A DNA stretch of 64,000 nucleotides from positions 1-64,000 of the forward strand of contig DBMM01000108.1 in assembly GCA_002298925.1 (NCBI GenBank), written 5' to 3'. Position 1 is the first letter of the stretch; each line of letters begins with the position of its first letter. The DNA comes from Geobacter sp. UBA698 (GTDB lineage: Bacteria; Desulfobacterota; Desulfuromonadia; Geobacterales; Pseudopelobacteraceae). A model generated the notes under the pieces. The model worked only from the letters and a program-made list of their open reading frames with translations. It searched no databases and was not told the origin of the DNA. A program made the position numbers and the translations under genes. Positions 9,108 through 18,247 of this stretch are shown here, one piece after another.

Positions 9108-9133
9108 CAATAACCGCCGCTTGCCTGTATAGT
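9104..9133 (+). promoter_or_regulatory. Sigma-70 type promoter for the transpeptidase gene
   Basis: TTGACA at 9104-9109 and TATAGT at 9128-9133 are separated by 18 bases, a near-consensus housekeeping promoter. It starts inside the last codons of hflX and lies 30 bases before the ATG at 9163. It would uncouple the penicillin-binding protein from the fabI-hflX unit. Confidence 0.6.
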
Positions 9134-9162
9134 CCCAAAAATCTTAGTCACACCGGAATGCC

Positions 9163-10548
9163 ATGCAGGATCTCAAACATCTAACCAAAAATAAACGCTT
9201 TTCCGGCTTCGGCAGCTCCAAGACCGGCGGCGTCAACCGCAGACTGCCCGTTTTCGGCACCACCTCCAAACTCGACCTGCGCCTGCCCGACGGCAAACGC
9301 CTCAAACATCTCAAGCATCTGCTGCTGTTTCTGGCCATTGTGCTGGCACTGACGCCGGTCTGCCTGTACGTCCTGCACCAGGCGCCCCGCACGACCACCC
9401 GGCTGGCGTCCTCGCTCCGCGTCCACACTTCGCCCGAACCGAAGCTGGCCGAGGCGGCCAAACCACCCGGCAGCAGCAGTTTCGAAACAGCCAGTGCGCT
9501 GCTGGACAACGCCGTCATGAATGGAGAACAGCTGACGGCCCGGACCAGCAGCGGCGACACCATCCATTACACCATTCAGGGCGATCTGCAGAAACGTGTC
9601 CACGATTTCATGGCCGACAACAAGGTACCTTACGGTGTATTTGTGGCCATCGAGCCGGCCACCGGTCGCATCCTGGCCATGACCGCCCACTCCTCGGTTG
9701 ACCCGCACTGGGCCCAGGGCGCTTTTTTCGACCTCTACCCGATGGCGTCACTGTTCAAGATCGTGACCGCCTCGGCCGCCCTTGAACACCGGAAAATGAC
9801 CCCGGAAACAGTGATCGAGTTCCGCGGCGGCCCCTACTCGGAGAATCCCCGTTACTGGGAAGCCAGTCCCCGGGGCAAAAACAACCGCATGGACGTGACC
9901 TTCGCCATGGGCAAGTCCATCAACCCGGTCTACGGGCGGGTGGCTGCCGATATAGCCGGCAAGAGCCTGGTTCTGGAGTCGGCTCGCAAGTTCGGCTTCA
10001 ACCAGCACCTGCTGCCGGGGACACCGGCCAAGGAAAGCAAGGCGACCGACCCGCAGAGCAATCACGATCTGATGCTGATGGGTGCCGGTCTTGACCACGA
10101 GGTCAAAATCTCGCCGCTGCACGCCGCCCTGATGATGGCTGCCATCGGCAATGACGGCCGCATGATGTCCCCCATCTTGACCGAGAAGGTGGTCGATGCC
10201 GGTGGGACCGCACGGGATACGCAGACACCCCGCGAGCTGCGCCAGCTGGTATCCCCTGAGACAGCCTCGTCCCTGACACGGATGCTTTCCCGCACCGTGA
10301 CCCACGGCACTTCCCGCAAGGCTTTCCACGACCGCCGGGGCCGCCCGCGCCTGGATGTGGAAATCGCCGCCAAAACCGGCTCCATCAACGGCACCGACCC
10401 GCGCGGCCACTACTCCTGGTTCGCAGCCTATGCGCCGGCCCACAACCCGCGCATTGCGGTGGTGGCGCTGGTTATCAATCAGGACAAATGGAAGATCAAA
10501 TCATCGCAGGTGGGTGAAAAGGCGCTGGAAGAGTTTTTTGACAAGTAG
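9163..10548 (+). CDS. Penicillin-binding protein transpeptidase, membrane anchored
   Basis: A 461-residue D,D-transpeptidase-like protein for peptidoglycan cross-linking. A basic cytoplasmic tail precedes one anchor helix (about residues 49-69, LLLFLAIVLALTPVCLYVL). The periplasmic catalytic domain carries all three penicillin-binding motifs: SLFK (in PMASLFKIVTASAA), SIN (in GKSINPVYGR) and KTG (in AAKTGSINGTD). There is no glycosyltransferase domain and little room for a class B dimerisation domain, so it is a compact monofunctional PBP. A strong promoter lies just upstream, and the convergent lpxH gene follows within 32 bases. Confidence 0.87.
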   Translation: MQDLKHLTKNKRFSGFGSSKTGGVNRRLPVFGTTSKLDLRLPDGKRLKHLKHLLLFLAIVLALTPVCLYVLHQAPRTTTRLASSLRVHTSPEPKLAEAAKPPGSSSFETASALLDNAVMNGEQLTARTSSGDTIHYTIQGDLQKRVHDFMADNKVPYGVFVAIEPATGRILAMTAHSSVDPHWAQGAFFDLYPMASLFKIVTASAALEHRKMTPETVIEFRGGPYSENPRYWEASPRGKNNRMDVTFAMGKSINPVYGRVAADIAGKSLVLESARKFGFNQHLLPGTPAKESKATDPQSNHDLMLMGAGLDHEVKISPLHAALMMAAIGNDGRMMSPILTEKVVDAGGTARDTQTPRELRQLVSPETASSLTRMLSRTVTHGTSRKAFHDRRGRPRLDVEIAAKTGSINGTDPRGHYSWFAAYAPAHNPRIAVVALVINQDKWKIKSSQVGEKALEEFFDK

Positions 10549-10579
10549 GAGCGCGGGCCGGATGAAAGCGGCCCTACGG

Positions 10580-11305
10580 CTACGAGGGGCGATACGTTTT
10601 CAACAGTAATTGGCCGGCCACCATCTCGCCATAGGTTAAGCGCTCCATCCAGTCCCCCAGGGAGAGGATTTCGAAACGGGAGCCGGGCAGGCGCTCACAG
10701 AGTTCCAGGTGAAAATGTCCGGTAACCAGTCCTTCGCAACCCTGCTCGCAGGCTGTCCAGGCAAATGAACGGATCAAATCGCGGTAGTTCCAGCGCCGGG
10801 TCTTGACCTGGTAGCTGGCGCGGCTGTTACGCTGGAGGCGCTCCTTGATTTTCAGGGCCAGTGCCGGCGGAAAATGATTGACCGCCGCCGCCGTAAGCCG
10901 ATTGCGCAGCAGCAGGCGCAGCAGCTGATAGCCACGGTCGGCCCGGTTGATCTGGTCGCCGTGGCAGAGAAACAACCTTCGCCCCTGCACCATACGGATG
11001 GCGGGGCCGGTATGGATTTCGGCAGCCAGTTTTTCGCGGAAAACGGCGCCCAGGTGGAAATCGTGGTTGCCCTCGAAATAGACCAGCCGGCAGCCGCTCC
11101 GTTTCAGGGCCAGCAGACCGTCCAGCACGGCATCGTACTGCCGGAAGGGCTGCGAAGGGAAACCCAGCCAGAAGTCGAACAGGTCGCCCAGAATGAAGAG
11201 GGTTTCCGTGTTTCCTTCAAGATCGTGCAGGAAATTCAGCAGCTGCTGGTAATTGTGGTCATGGGGCCATGCCAGGTGGGCATCGGCCAGAAATATAGTA
11301 CGCAT
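10580..11305 (-). CDS. lpxH: UDP-2,3-diacylglucosamine diphosphatase
   Basis: A 241-residue calcineurin-like metallophosphoesterase of the LpxH type, which releases UMP to form lipid X in lipid A synthesis. Metal ligands are visible in FLADAHL, LGDLFDFWLG, FEGNHDFHLG, LCHGDQINRADRGY and VTGHFH. Note FLADAHL instead of the common FISDLHL, still supplying Asp and His. The ATG at 11305 gives the usual N terminus (MRTIFLADAHL). A GTG seven codons earlier (11326) is possible and overlaps a GGGGA, so the start is uncertain. YbbF/LpxH-like paralogues exist; LpxH is favoured because the organism is Gram-negative. Confidence 0.85.
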   Translation of the reverse strand: MRTIFLADAHLAWPHDHNYQQLLNFLHDLEGNTETLFILGDLFDFWLGFPSQPFRQYDAVLDGLLALKRSGCRLVYFEGNHDFHLGAVFREKLAAEIHTGPAIRMVQGRRLFLCHGDQINRADRGYQLLRLLLRNRLTAAAVNHFPPALALKIKERLQRNSRASYQVKTRRWNYRDLIRSFAWTACEQGCEGLVTGHFHLELCERLPGSRFEILSLGDWMERLTYGEMVAGQLLLKTYRPS

Positions 11306-11366
11306 GGGGGGAGATTGTGCTGTCACTCCCCGCAGAAGTCAACAGGGAATAGAGGTTACCGAGAAC

Positions 11367-11822
11367 ATGGCATTTGTGCATAATGTGGAAATCGTATGGG
11401 ATGAACTGCTGGACGCCTTTACCAGCATGCAGGGGGATCGGGTATATTTCCTGGACCGCAATACCGGTGAAATTTTCTTTGTCCCGTCCACTCTGGAGGA
11501 TGAGGAGTTCTGGCGCCAGATAGAGAACAACCGCGAACGCTACCTGGAAATCCCCCGTTTTGATTACGGAATTGAACGCCAGCTCATGTCCGGATTCATT
11601 GGCGACATCCAGGATGACGGGCTCAAAAAACTGCTGGGTGGTTCCATCACCGGCATGAAACCGTACGGCAAGACCAGCGACATCCTCTCCTTCTTCCCCG
11701 ACGAACATGAACGGCTCCAGGAAATGAAGGACGAATTCCTCACCAGCCGCGTCAAACACTGGCTTGAAGCGAATGAGCTCTACACCGTCGAGCCAGAGAA
11801 CATGCGCATCCCACGCCTGTGA
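11367..11822 (+). CDS. UPF0158 family protein
   Basis: A 151-residue cytoplasmic protein of the uncharacterised UPF0158 family, recognised by the layout of an N-terminal WDELLDAFTS, then YFLDRNTGEI, then a conserved central GFIGDI segment and an acidic C terminus with RVKHWLEANEL. No enzyme motif is seen. The ATG at 11367 is chosen because family members begin near here; the frame is open further upstream inside the divergent lpxH region. GAGG lies upstream at a slightly long distance. It ends 10 bases before the AI-2E family transporter, so the two are probably cotranscribed. Confidence 0.7.
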   Translation: MAFVHNVEIVWDELLDAFTSMQGDRVYFLDRNTGEIFFVPSTLEDEEFWRQIENNRERYLEIPRFDYGIERQLMSGFIGDIQDDGLKKLLGGSITGMKPYGKTSDILSFFPDEHERLQEMKDEFLTSRVKHWLEANELYTVEPENMRIPRL

Positions 11823-11832
11823 GGAGTGGCGC

Positions 11833-12888
11833 GTGAGTGACACCCCCCATGCCATACACCGCAGCGATTACGGCCGACTGATCGCGATCATCCTCGTGCT
11901 CTGCCTACTGGCCGCGGCCGGCTATGCCCTGCAGCACACCATCTCCTGTTTCCTGCTCTCCTGGGTAATCGCCTACCTGCTGGACCCGCTGCTGGTTCTG
12001 GCCGAAAAAAGAAAAATCAAGCGTGCCTATGCCCTGGCCACGCTGTACGTTGCCCTCGCCATCCTGACGGTGTTCTTCCTGACCTTCATGCTGCCCACCC
12101 TTACCCTGAGCTGGGACGGTTTCGTCCGGGACCTGCCCGCCTATATCCTCAAAATCAAGCAGCTGGCCCTGGAGTGGAAAAACCGAGTGCCGACCCAGGC
12201 CGGCTCGGAAGAGATCCAGTGGCTGATCGACACGTTGTCGGGCAACATCGATGCCGCCGCCCAGAAGGCCGGAACCGTGGCCTACTCCTTCGGGACCCGC
12301 ATGTTCTTCAATCTCTTCAACATCGTGCTTTCGCCGATCCTGGTGTTCTTCATGCTCTACTACAAGCAGACCATCATGAGCACCGTTGCCTCCTGGATCC
12401 CGGAACACCGCCGCGAGATCCTCATCAGCATCGGGCTGGAAGTGAACAGCAGCATCGGCGGCTACATGCGCGGACAGGTGATCGTTTCGTTGATCGTGGC
12501 CCTGTTCGCCTCACTGTCGCTGTTTGTCATAGATATCCCCCATCCCTTCTTCTGCGGCCTTTTTGCCGGCGCAGCCTCGATTCTGCCTTTCATCGGCGTG
12601 ATCATCGCCATTCTGCCGGCGCTGTTCTTCGCCTGGTTCAAATACCAGACCATGGCGGTCATGGCCAAGGTCGGTATCATTTTCGCCGTGATCTACTTCC
12701 TGGAAGGCTACATCGTCAAACCGCTTGTGTTCAAGCAAGCCATGAACCTGAACCCGCTGGTGACCATCATCATGGTCATGGCACTGGGCGAACTGCTCGG
12801 TTTCTGGGGCATCCTGCTGGCGCTGCCCATCGCCGCGGCCATCAAAATCGCCTGGGCCCACGTCGTCAATGGTGACTTCCGGCACTGA
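11833..12888 (+). CDS. AI-2E/PerM family transporter
   Basis: A 351-residue polytopic protein of the AI-2E exporter (PerM/YdiK/TqsA) superfamily, whose members export autoinducer-2, Na+/H+ or other solutes. Two N-terminal helices, a periplasmic helical region (about residues 90-140) and five or six C-terminal helices are apparent. The family-typical NLNPLVTIIMVMALGELLGFWG motif is near residues 300-320. The start is GTG at 11833, with GAGGAG six bases upstream. Substrate cannot be predicted. The frame is open into the previous gene, but the ribosome site settles the start. Confidence 0.85.
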   Translation: MSDTPHAIHRSDYGRLIAIILVLCLLAAAGYALQHTISCFLLSWVIAYLLDPLLVLAEKRKIKRAYALATLYVALAILTVFFLTFMLPTLTLSWDGFVRDLPAYILKIKQLALEWKNRVPTQAGSEEIQWLIDTLSGNIDAAAQKAGTVAYSFGTRMFFNLFNIVLSPILVFFMLYYKQTIMSTVASWIPEHRREILISIGLEVNSSIGGYMRGQVIVSLIVALFASLSLFVIDIPHPFFCGLFAGAASILPFIGVIIAILPALFFAWFKYQTMAVMAKVGIIFAVIYFLEGYIVKPLVFKQAMNLNPLVTIIMVMALGELLGFWGILLALPIAAAIKIAWAHVVNGDFRH

Positions 12889-12917
12889 ATACGTAATCCA
12901 ACAAAGGATATACTCCC

Positions 12918-15128
12918 GTGAATGCTGAAAGAACTGACCTGAATCCCGCAACGGACGGCGAACTGACTTTTGGCGTGGCCGGACTGCACTGCGCCTCCTG
13001 CGTGAACCGGCTGGAAACCAAGCTGCTGGAAAACCGGGCCGTATCAACTGCCATCGTCAATCTGGCCACTGAAACCGGCTTTGTCCGTTTCGACCCCGCC
13101 CGACTCACCCCTGCCGATATTTTCACCATCGTCCATGACAGCGGCTACACCCCCCTGGAAACTGGCAATGTCGAAACCGCAACCGCCGACGACCTCCGTT
13201 CCCAGCGCAACTGGCTGATCCTGGCGCTGGCGGCATCCCTGCCGATCATGCTGACCATGGGCCTGCACGGCAACCGGGCCGCCATGCAACTCAACTTTCT
13301 GCTGGCCACCCTGGTCCAGTTTTCGGCCGGACTGATCTTTTATCGCGGCGCCTGGGCCGCGCTTAAAAACCGCAGCGCCAACATGGATCTGCTGGTGGCC
13401 CTGGGTACCTCGGCGGCCTATTTCTACTCGCTGCTGGCCTATTTCGGCCTGCTCGGCCCCAACCGGGAAGTCTTCTTCGAAACCTCGGCCATGCTGATCG
13501 CCTTTATCCGCCTGGGCAAATACCTGGAAGCCCGCGCCCGCGGCAAAGCGGGGGAAGCGCTCAAAAAACTGCTGCACCTTCAGGCCGACAAGGCCCGTCT
13601 GCTGACCGAAGAGGGGGAAAAAGAGGTGCCGGCCTCCATCATCCGGGTGGACGATGTGGTGCTGGTCCGGCCGGGCGAAGCCATCCCGGTGGATGGCGAG
13701 GTGATCGACGGCAGCGGCGCCGTGGATGAGTCCATGGTAACCGGAGAATCCATACCGGTACTGAAAAAGGCCGGCGACAGCGTCACCGGAGCCACCATCA
13801 ACAAGAACGGCGTGCTACGGGTGCGCGCCACCCGCATCGGCGAGGCCACCCTGCTCTCCCAGATCGTTCGCATGGTGCGCGACGCCCAGGGGGACAAGGC
13901 TCCCATCCAGCGCTTTGCCGACGCGGTTTCCGCCTGGTTCGTGCCGGTTGTGATCGCACTTTCCCTGGCGACCTTCCTGGTCTGGTATTTCTCCCTGCAG
14001 GCCGGCTTCCTGACCGCATTCCGCTTTGCCATCGCCGTGGTGGTGATCGCCTGCCCCTGCGCCATGGGACTGGCCACTCCCACCGCCATCATGGTCGGCA
14101 GCGGCGTGGCCCTGGCCCGGGGCATTCTGGTCAAGAAAGGCTCCGCCCTTGAAAGCATTTCGCGCCTGCAGGTGCTGCTACTGGACAAAACCGGCACCCT
14201 GACCACCGGCGTTCCCGCCATGACTGACCTGGTGACCTTGTCCCGCTCGGTCGATCCGAACAAACTGCTGGAGTGCCTGGCCACGGCCGAAGCCAATTCC
14301 AGCCATCCCCTGGCCCAGGCTGCGCTCAAGGCCGCAAGCGAGGCCGGTATCCAGCCGGGCGAAGCCACCGATGTCGAGGAACGAGGCGGTTACGGCCTCA
14401 CCTGCAGTTTTGGCGGGTTCCGTCTGGCCGTGGGCAATGAGCGCCTGATGATCGAAGAACAGGTCAACCTGACGCCGCTGGCCGACAGGGCCCGGGAACT
14501 GGCCGCAGCCGGCAAGTCCCTGATTTATGTATCTGCCGCTGGGACCCTGGTGGGCATCGCCGCCTTCAGCGACACCCTCAAACCCAGCTCCATGCGGGCG
14601 GTGGCGGAACTCAAGCAGATGGGCATCAAGACCTGCATGATCACCGGTGATCACGCCGACGTGGCGGAAATTGTGGCCCGCCAGGTGGGGGTTGACATGT
14701 TCGAGGCAGAAGTGCTGCCGGGGCGCAAGCAGGAAGTGGTCAAGGAATACCAGCAGCAGGGCCGGATTACCGGCATGGTTGGTGACGGTATCAATGACGC
14801 CCCGGCTCTGGCCCAGGCCGATGTCGGCATCGCCATCGGTGGCGGCACGGATGTGGCCAAGGAAACCGGCGATATCGTGCTGATGCGGGATGATCTCTCA
14901 GACGCGGTGCGTGCCATCAAAATCGGCCGGGCCACCCTGGTCAAGGTCAAACAGAACCTTTTCTGGGCCCTGTTCTACAACATCCTCGGCATACCGGTCG
15001 CGGCCGGCCTGCTCTCCCGCTACGGCATCACCCTCAAGCCGGAATACGCCGGCCTGGCCATGGCCTTCTCGTCGGTCTCGGTGGTATTTAATTCGATACT
15101 GCTCAGGCGTGTGAACCAGGAGCTATAA
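12918..15128 (+). CDS. copA: Copper-translocating P1B-type ATPase
   Basis: A 736-residue heavy-metal P-type ATPase that would export Cu+ from the cytoplasm. It has one N-terminal metal-binding domain ([12 protein letters not shown], residues about 19-30), eight predicted helices, an actuator TGES loop, the CPC motif in [13 protein letters not shown], the phosphorylation site DKTGT, the SSHPLA nucleotide-binding loop and [10 protein letters not shown]. The CPC helix and one CxxC domain indicate the copper class. The start is GTG at 12918 with AAGGA upstream. A symmetrical hairpin follows the stop. No CueR or CsoR regulator is adjacent. Confidence 0.93.
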   Translation: MNAERTDLNPATDGELTFGVAGLHCASCVNRLETKLLENRAVSTAIVNLATETGFVRFDPARLTPADIFTIVHDSGYTPLETGNVETATADDLRSQRNWLILALAASLPIMLTMGLHGNRAAMQLNFLLATLVQFSAGLIFYRGAWAALKNRSANMDLLVALGTSAAYFYSLLAYFGLLGPNREVFFETSAMLIAFIRLGKYLEARARGKAGEALKKLLHLQADKARLLTEEGEKEVPASIIRVDDVVLVRPGEAIPVDGEVIDGSGAVDESMVTGESIPVLKKAGDSVTGATINKNGVLRVRATRIGEATLLSQIVRMVRDAQGDKAPIQRFADAVSAWFVPVVIALSLATFLVWYFSLQAGFLTAFRFAIAVVVIACPCAMGLATPTAIMVGSGVALARGILVKKGSALESISRLQVLLLDKTGTLTTGVPAMTDLVTLSRSVDPNKLLECLATAEANSSHPLAQAALKAASEAGIQPGEATDVEERGGYGLTCSFGGFRLAVGNERLMIEEQVNLTPLADRARELAAAGKSLIYVSAAGTLVGIAAFSDTLKPSSMRAVAELKQMGIKTCMITGDHADVAEIVARQVGVDMFEAEVLPGRKQEVVKEYQQQGRITGMVGDGINDAPALAQADVGIAIGGGTDVAKETGDIVLMRDDLSDAVRAIKIGRATLVKVKQNLFWALFYNILGIPVAAGLLSRYGITLKPEYAGLAMAFSSVSVVFNSILLRRVNQEL

Positions 15129-15181
15129 ACGAGTCTTTGTCAGCTGCTGCGCGTTAAATGCGAATTGACATGAGGATGAGA

Positions 15182-15204
15182 AAAGCCCGCGATAAGCGGG
15201 CTTT
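15182..15204. terminator. Terminator-like hairpin between convergent genes
   Basis: AAAGCCCGC and GCGGGCTTT form a perfect nine-base stem around the five-base loop GATAA. It lies between copA and the minus-strand small membrane protein and may end both transcripts, although the downstream T-tracts are short. Confidence 0.65.
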
Positions 15205-15233
15205 ATTGTTTGCGGGATTTGAGTTGGAAAAGG

Positions 15234-15509
15234 CTAGTCGCGCCCCCGAAGACTGTTGACGTTGTCTATGGCATATCTCATTTCGGGCTCGACAAACGGT
15301 GAAGTAACCATATCCAGTATCTTGAAGAACAAGATGATCGGGATAAAGACCAGGCTGATGACGGTTTCACCGATCTTTTCAAAGGCACCGTTTAAATTGA
15401 TGCTGTCGGAGAAAATTGAAAAGATGATGCATAACAGTGGGCAGGCAACCATGAACGCACCAAGAAAGACTACTGTCAAGAGACCGGAAGCGAGAGCAGA
15501 TTCGGGCAT
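15234..15509 (-). CDS. Small two-helix membrane protein, unknown
   Basis: A 91-residue hydrophobic protein with two likely membrane helices (about residues 6-31 and 47-68) and a polar C-terminal tail. AGGAG lies about eight bases before the ATG, which supports a real gene. No family is recognised. It faces copA tail to tail and is followed upstream by about 270 bases of AT-rich DNA containing nothing I can identify (15510-15783). Confidence 0.55.
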   Translation of the reverse strand: MPESALASGLLTVVFLGAFMVACPLLCIIFSIFSDSINLNGAFEKIGETVISLVFIPIILFFKILDMVTSPFVEPEMRYAIDNVNSLRGRD

Positions 15510-15783
15510 TTAGTTTCTCCTTTTTGCAAATTATTGGTAACAACTAATAACATAAATACGACCGCCCGATCGAATTTGCAAGGCTTTTTTAAAATAATTT
15601 AATCACTCTGAAGTAATATCAACGTTGAACCGATTCTTTGCCTGCAAGAGACAGGCAACGTTGAACAGCCAAGGGGGCCAGATCGTTGCCAAGAGTGGAA
15701 ATGGCATCAAAAAGGGATCAAAAATAGTGCGGGAAAAGGGTGGGAAGAGGATCTGGCGATTGAAGCGGATTGCCGGCTAACGT

Positions 15784-16110
15784 TTACTTGCCTTTATCGG
15801 CGTTGACATGCAGCTGGCAATGCAGGCATTTGCGCAGATAGAGCAGCGTCATACCGTGCATATGGAAATAGTTGCCGCAGCGTGGGCATTTGGCGAGAGC
15901 CGAAACCGCCATGGCGACCACCAGCAGCAGCACCCAGCCGATAAAGGCTTTCAGCATGTGCTGGCGAGCCAGCTCATGCAGCACCCACATCATCGGGACA
16001 TACAGAAGCACCAGCCCGAAGAAATATCTTCTCCGCCGGCGCAGCAGGTCGAGACCGGGCTTGTAGCTGGAGGGATCTTCCGGAACAGGCTGATTGGCTT
16101 GGTTTTCCAT
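15784..16110 (-). CDS. Membrane protein with C-terminal zinc ribbon
   Basis: A 108-residue protein with two membrane helices (about residues 29-45 and 54-72). A zinc-ribbon-like end follows: CPRCGNYFHMHG, then KCLHC, giving CxxC-x(16)-CxxC-type spacing. The start at ATG 16110 (MENQANQPVPED) is chosen since the sequence upstream in frame looks non-coding. The ribosome site is weak. Function unknown; membrane zinc-ribbon proteins of this size often sit near stress genes, and tpx is the next gene upstream on the same strand. Confidence 0.6.
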   Translation of the reverse strand: MENQANQPVPEDPSSYKPGLDLLRRRRRYFFGLVLLYVPMMWVLHELARQHMLKAFIGWVLLLVVAMAVSALAKCPRCGNYFHMHGMTLLYLRKCLHCQLHVNADKGK

Positions 16111-16209
16111 ATTCACCGCGTATAGTTGGATTTGTGACAGACACACCAGCCCCCCTGAAAATGAAGGCTGGTGCATGTTCTGATGAGCAGAGGCTGAAAA
16201 GCGGATGAA

Positions 16210-16725
16210 TCAGAGCAGGGCCTGCACGGCTTTCAGCACGGCGGCATAGTCCGGTTCACTGGTGACTTCCGGCACGATCTGGATGTAGCGGATGGTGTTG
16301 GCGGCATCGATCACAAAGATGGCCCGGGAGAGCAGCATCAGCTCCTTGATTACCACGCCGTAGGCCAGACCGAAGGAACGGTCGCGATAGTCGGAGAGGG
16401 TTGTCACCCGTTCGATACCGGCCGCCCCGCACCAGCGCTTCTGGGTAAAGGGCAGATCGAGGCTCACGGTCAGCACCACCACGTTGTCCGGCAGGGCGGC
16501 GGCCTCCTGATTGAAACGGCGGGTCTCGGTGTCGCACACCGGTGTATCCAGGGACGGCACGGCGCTGATTACCCGGATCTTTCCGGCAGAACCGGCCAGG
16601 GTGACCGGCGCCAGGCCGTTATCCGCCACCGTAAAGTCCGGAGCCTTGTCTCCGACCTTCAGTTCCGGTCCCAGCAGAGTCATGGGATTGCCTTTGAATG
16701 TTATGATACCTGTCCTTTCTGTCAT
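16210..16725 (-). CDS. tpx: Thiol peroxidase
   Basis: A 171-residue atypical two-cysteine peroxiredoxin of the Tpx family, reducing hydrogen and lipid peroxides with thioredoxin. The peroxidatic cysteine is in SLDTPVCDTETRRF (about residue 64) and the resolving cysteine in RWCGAAGI (about residue 98). The N terminus (GNPMTLLGPELKVGDKAPDF) is typical. Length and start (ATG with GGGGGAAA upstream) are normal. It is divergent from nothing; the NUDIX gene lies upstream on the same strand. Confidence 0.93.
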   Translation of the reverse strand: MTERTGIITFKGNPMTLLGPELKVGDKAPDFTVADNGLAPVTLAGSAGKIRVISAVPSLDTPVCDTETRRFNQEAAALPDNVVVLTVSLDLPFTQKRWCGAAGIERVTTLSDYRDRSFGLAYGVVIKELMLLSRAIFVIDAANTIRYIQIVPEVTSEPDYAAVLKAVQALL

Positions 16726-16796
16726 GGTTTCCCCCTTGTTGTGTGATCTTCTTCTTACAAGTTTACGGTATCAGTTCACAATTGCAACCGGCCTCG

Positions 16797-17378
16797 TCAA
16801 AAACCGAAGATACAGGTCGCTCTGAACTGCATGATCAGACGATAGGTCAAACCCCACAAAGCCGGCATATCAGGCCGCCCCATACTGATGGCCGGCACGC
16901 CGTGGGTGCCGCCACCGAAACTGACGGTGGCCGTAATCTGGCGTTCCAGGGCGAAAAGTTCATTTAATCCGAGCCAGAAGGCGTCATGCACCTCGTCACT
17001 CTGGGTGGATACAACCTCGCTGCCGCTGACGCCATAGACATAGCCCGAAACCCGCACCGGCAGGGTCGATCCGCTGAATTCCCCCAGATACCCCAGATAG
17101 CTGCCACCGGCCAGAATAAGTCCGACCTCTTCCTCGGTTTCGCGCTCCGCAGCCTGGCGCGGTTCCTCGCCCGGTTCCACCTTGCCGCCCGGAAAAGCGA
17201 GATGACCTGACCAGGGATCCAGATCATGGGAGGCCCGCTGGATCAGCAGGACCTCCAGATCCCGTTCGCACTGCCGCAGAATCATGGCCACGGCCGCACG
17301 GGTGCGGTTATCAGCCGGCAGATGCTCCGTCCGGAGTTCGGCCAGACAGGTCCTGATTGTTTCAAAATTTACCTGCAT
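16797..17378 (-). CDS. NUDIX hydrolase, CoA diphosphatase-like
   Basis: A 193-residue NUDIX protein. The box reads GGKVEPGEEPRQAAERETEE followed by EVGL, matching G-x5-E-x7-R-E-x2-E-E-x-G. The preceding SGHLAFPGG resembles the CoA-pyrophosphatase subgroup (NudL/YeaB, with the LLTKR-like segment LLIQRA). Probable role is hydrolysis of CoA or acyl-CoA to 4'-phosphopantetheine and 3',5'-ADP. The ATG at 17378 (MQVNFETIRTCL) is preferred; an earlier in-frame start at 17426 overlaps the terminal codons of the YceH-like gene. Confidence 0.8.
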   Translation of the reverse strand: MQVNFETIRTCLAELRTEHLPADNRTRAAVAMILRQCERDLEVLLIQRASHDLDPWSGHLAFPGGKVEPGEEPRQAAERETEEEVGLILAGGSYLGYLGEFSGSTLPVRVSGYVYGVSGSEVVSTQSDEVHDAFWLGLNELFALERQITATVSFGGGTHGVPAISMGRPDMPALWGLTYRLIMQFRATCIFGF

Positions 17379-17418
17379 CGTTCCATCCTGTCTCTGTTTT
17401 TTAAAGAGTCCACCCGAA

Positions 17419-18078
17419 CTATTCAAACTGCTGCCGAAATTCTTCCATCATCTGCCGCAAAGCGGCCACTTCTCCGCGCAGAGCGGCCAACTCGGTTTCC
17501 ATCTGACTGATACGCTCGTTTTCAGCCATCACCCGCAGTCGGGCCGCCTCGGGCGCCGGGGCGCACTCCAGTAGCGAGCCGTCCGGTTCGCCGCAGAACA
17601 GCTGGGCGTAACGGGCCTCCTTGCGGCCGGCCTGACGGGCAAGTCTGGCAATCAGCGGCTGCTCGCGCTCCATCAGTTCCTGCAGAATTTCCTCCACGGC
17701 AGCCAGATCGGCAAAGGGGTGCATGCGCTCGGCCCGAGTCCGCAGCTCACCCACCGTCTGGGGACCACGCAGCAGCAGTTCGCACACCAGCGCCATTTCA
17801 GGCGCTACCAGTTGCATCTTTTCGGCCAGAATGTGGCGGTACTTGGGTACCCGGCCACCATCGCCCGAAACCAGCGCCAGCTGCTTGAATCGCAACCCGT
17901 CCAGGGCACGCACCACCTCGCCCTCCTCAAGGGCCATGACCGGATCCCGGTTCGACTTCTGGTTGCAGGCATTGGTCAGGGCATTCAGCGAAAGCGGATA
18001 GTATTCGGGTGTGGTCAGTTCCTTTTCAATCAGGCAGCCCAGCACCCGTGCTTCGATCTGGTTCAGGACTATCTCCAT
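17419..18078 (-). CDS. YceH-like protein (DUF480/UPF0502)
   Basis: A 219-residue protein of the DUF480 family, built from two winged-helix domains. The hallmark text is LNQIEARVLGCLIEKELTTP at the N terminus and SLNALTNACNQKSNRDPV, followed by LRGPQTVGELRTRAERM in the second domain. The last 35 residues form a likely coiled coil (AENERISQMETELAALR). The biological role of the family is not established. GGGGGG lies close upstream of the ATG. It is probably cotranscribed with the NUDIX gene, which starts 41 bases downstream. Confidence 0.85.
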   Translation of the reverse strand: MEIVLNQIEARVLGCLIEKELTTPEYYPLSLNALTNACNQKSNRDPVMALEEGEVVRALDGLRFKQLALVSGDGGRVPKYRHILAEKMQLVAPEMALVCELLLRGPQTVGELRTRAERMHPFADLAAVEEILQELMEREQPLIARLARQAGRKEARYAQLFCGEPDGSLLECAPAPEAARLRVMAENERISQMETELAALRGEVAALRQMMEEFRQQFE

Positions 18079-18247
18079 TGTGCCCCCCTTCTCAGCTGAC
18101 TAAATAAATACCCTATACTATATCATCTTGCAGCGCGAAATGCATGCATCATGTTCACGGCGAATCTGGCCTGACGCTTGACAGAACGGGTAAGAGAGGG
18201 CATTACCTTAACAGAGTAGAACTGTAATTCGTGAAGGAGATCGACCC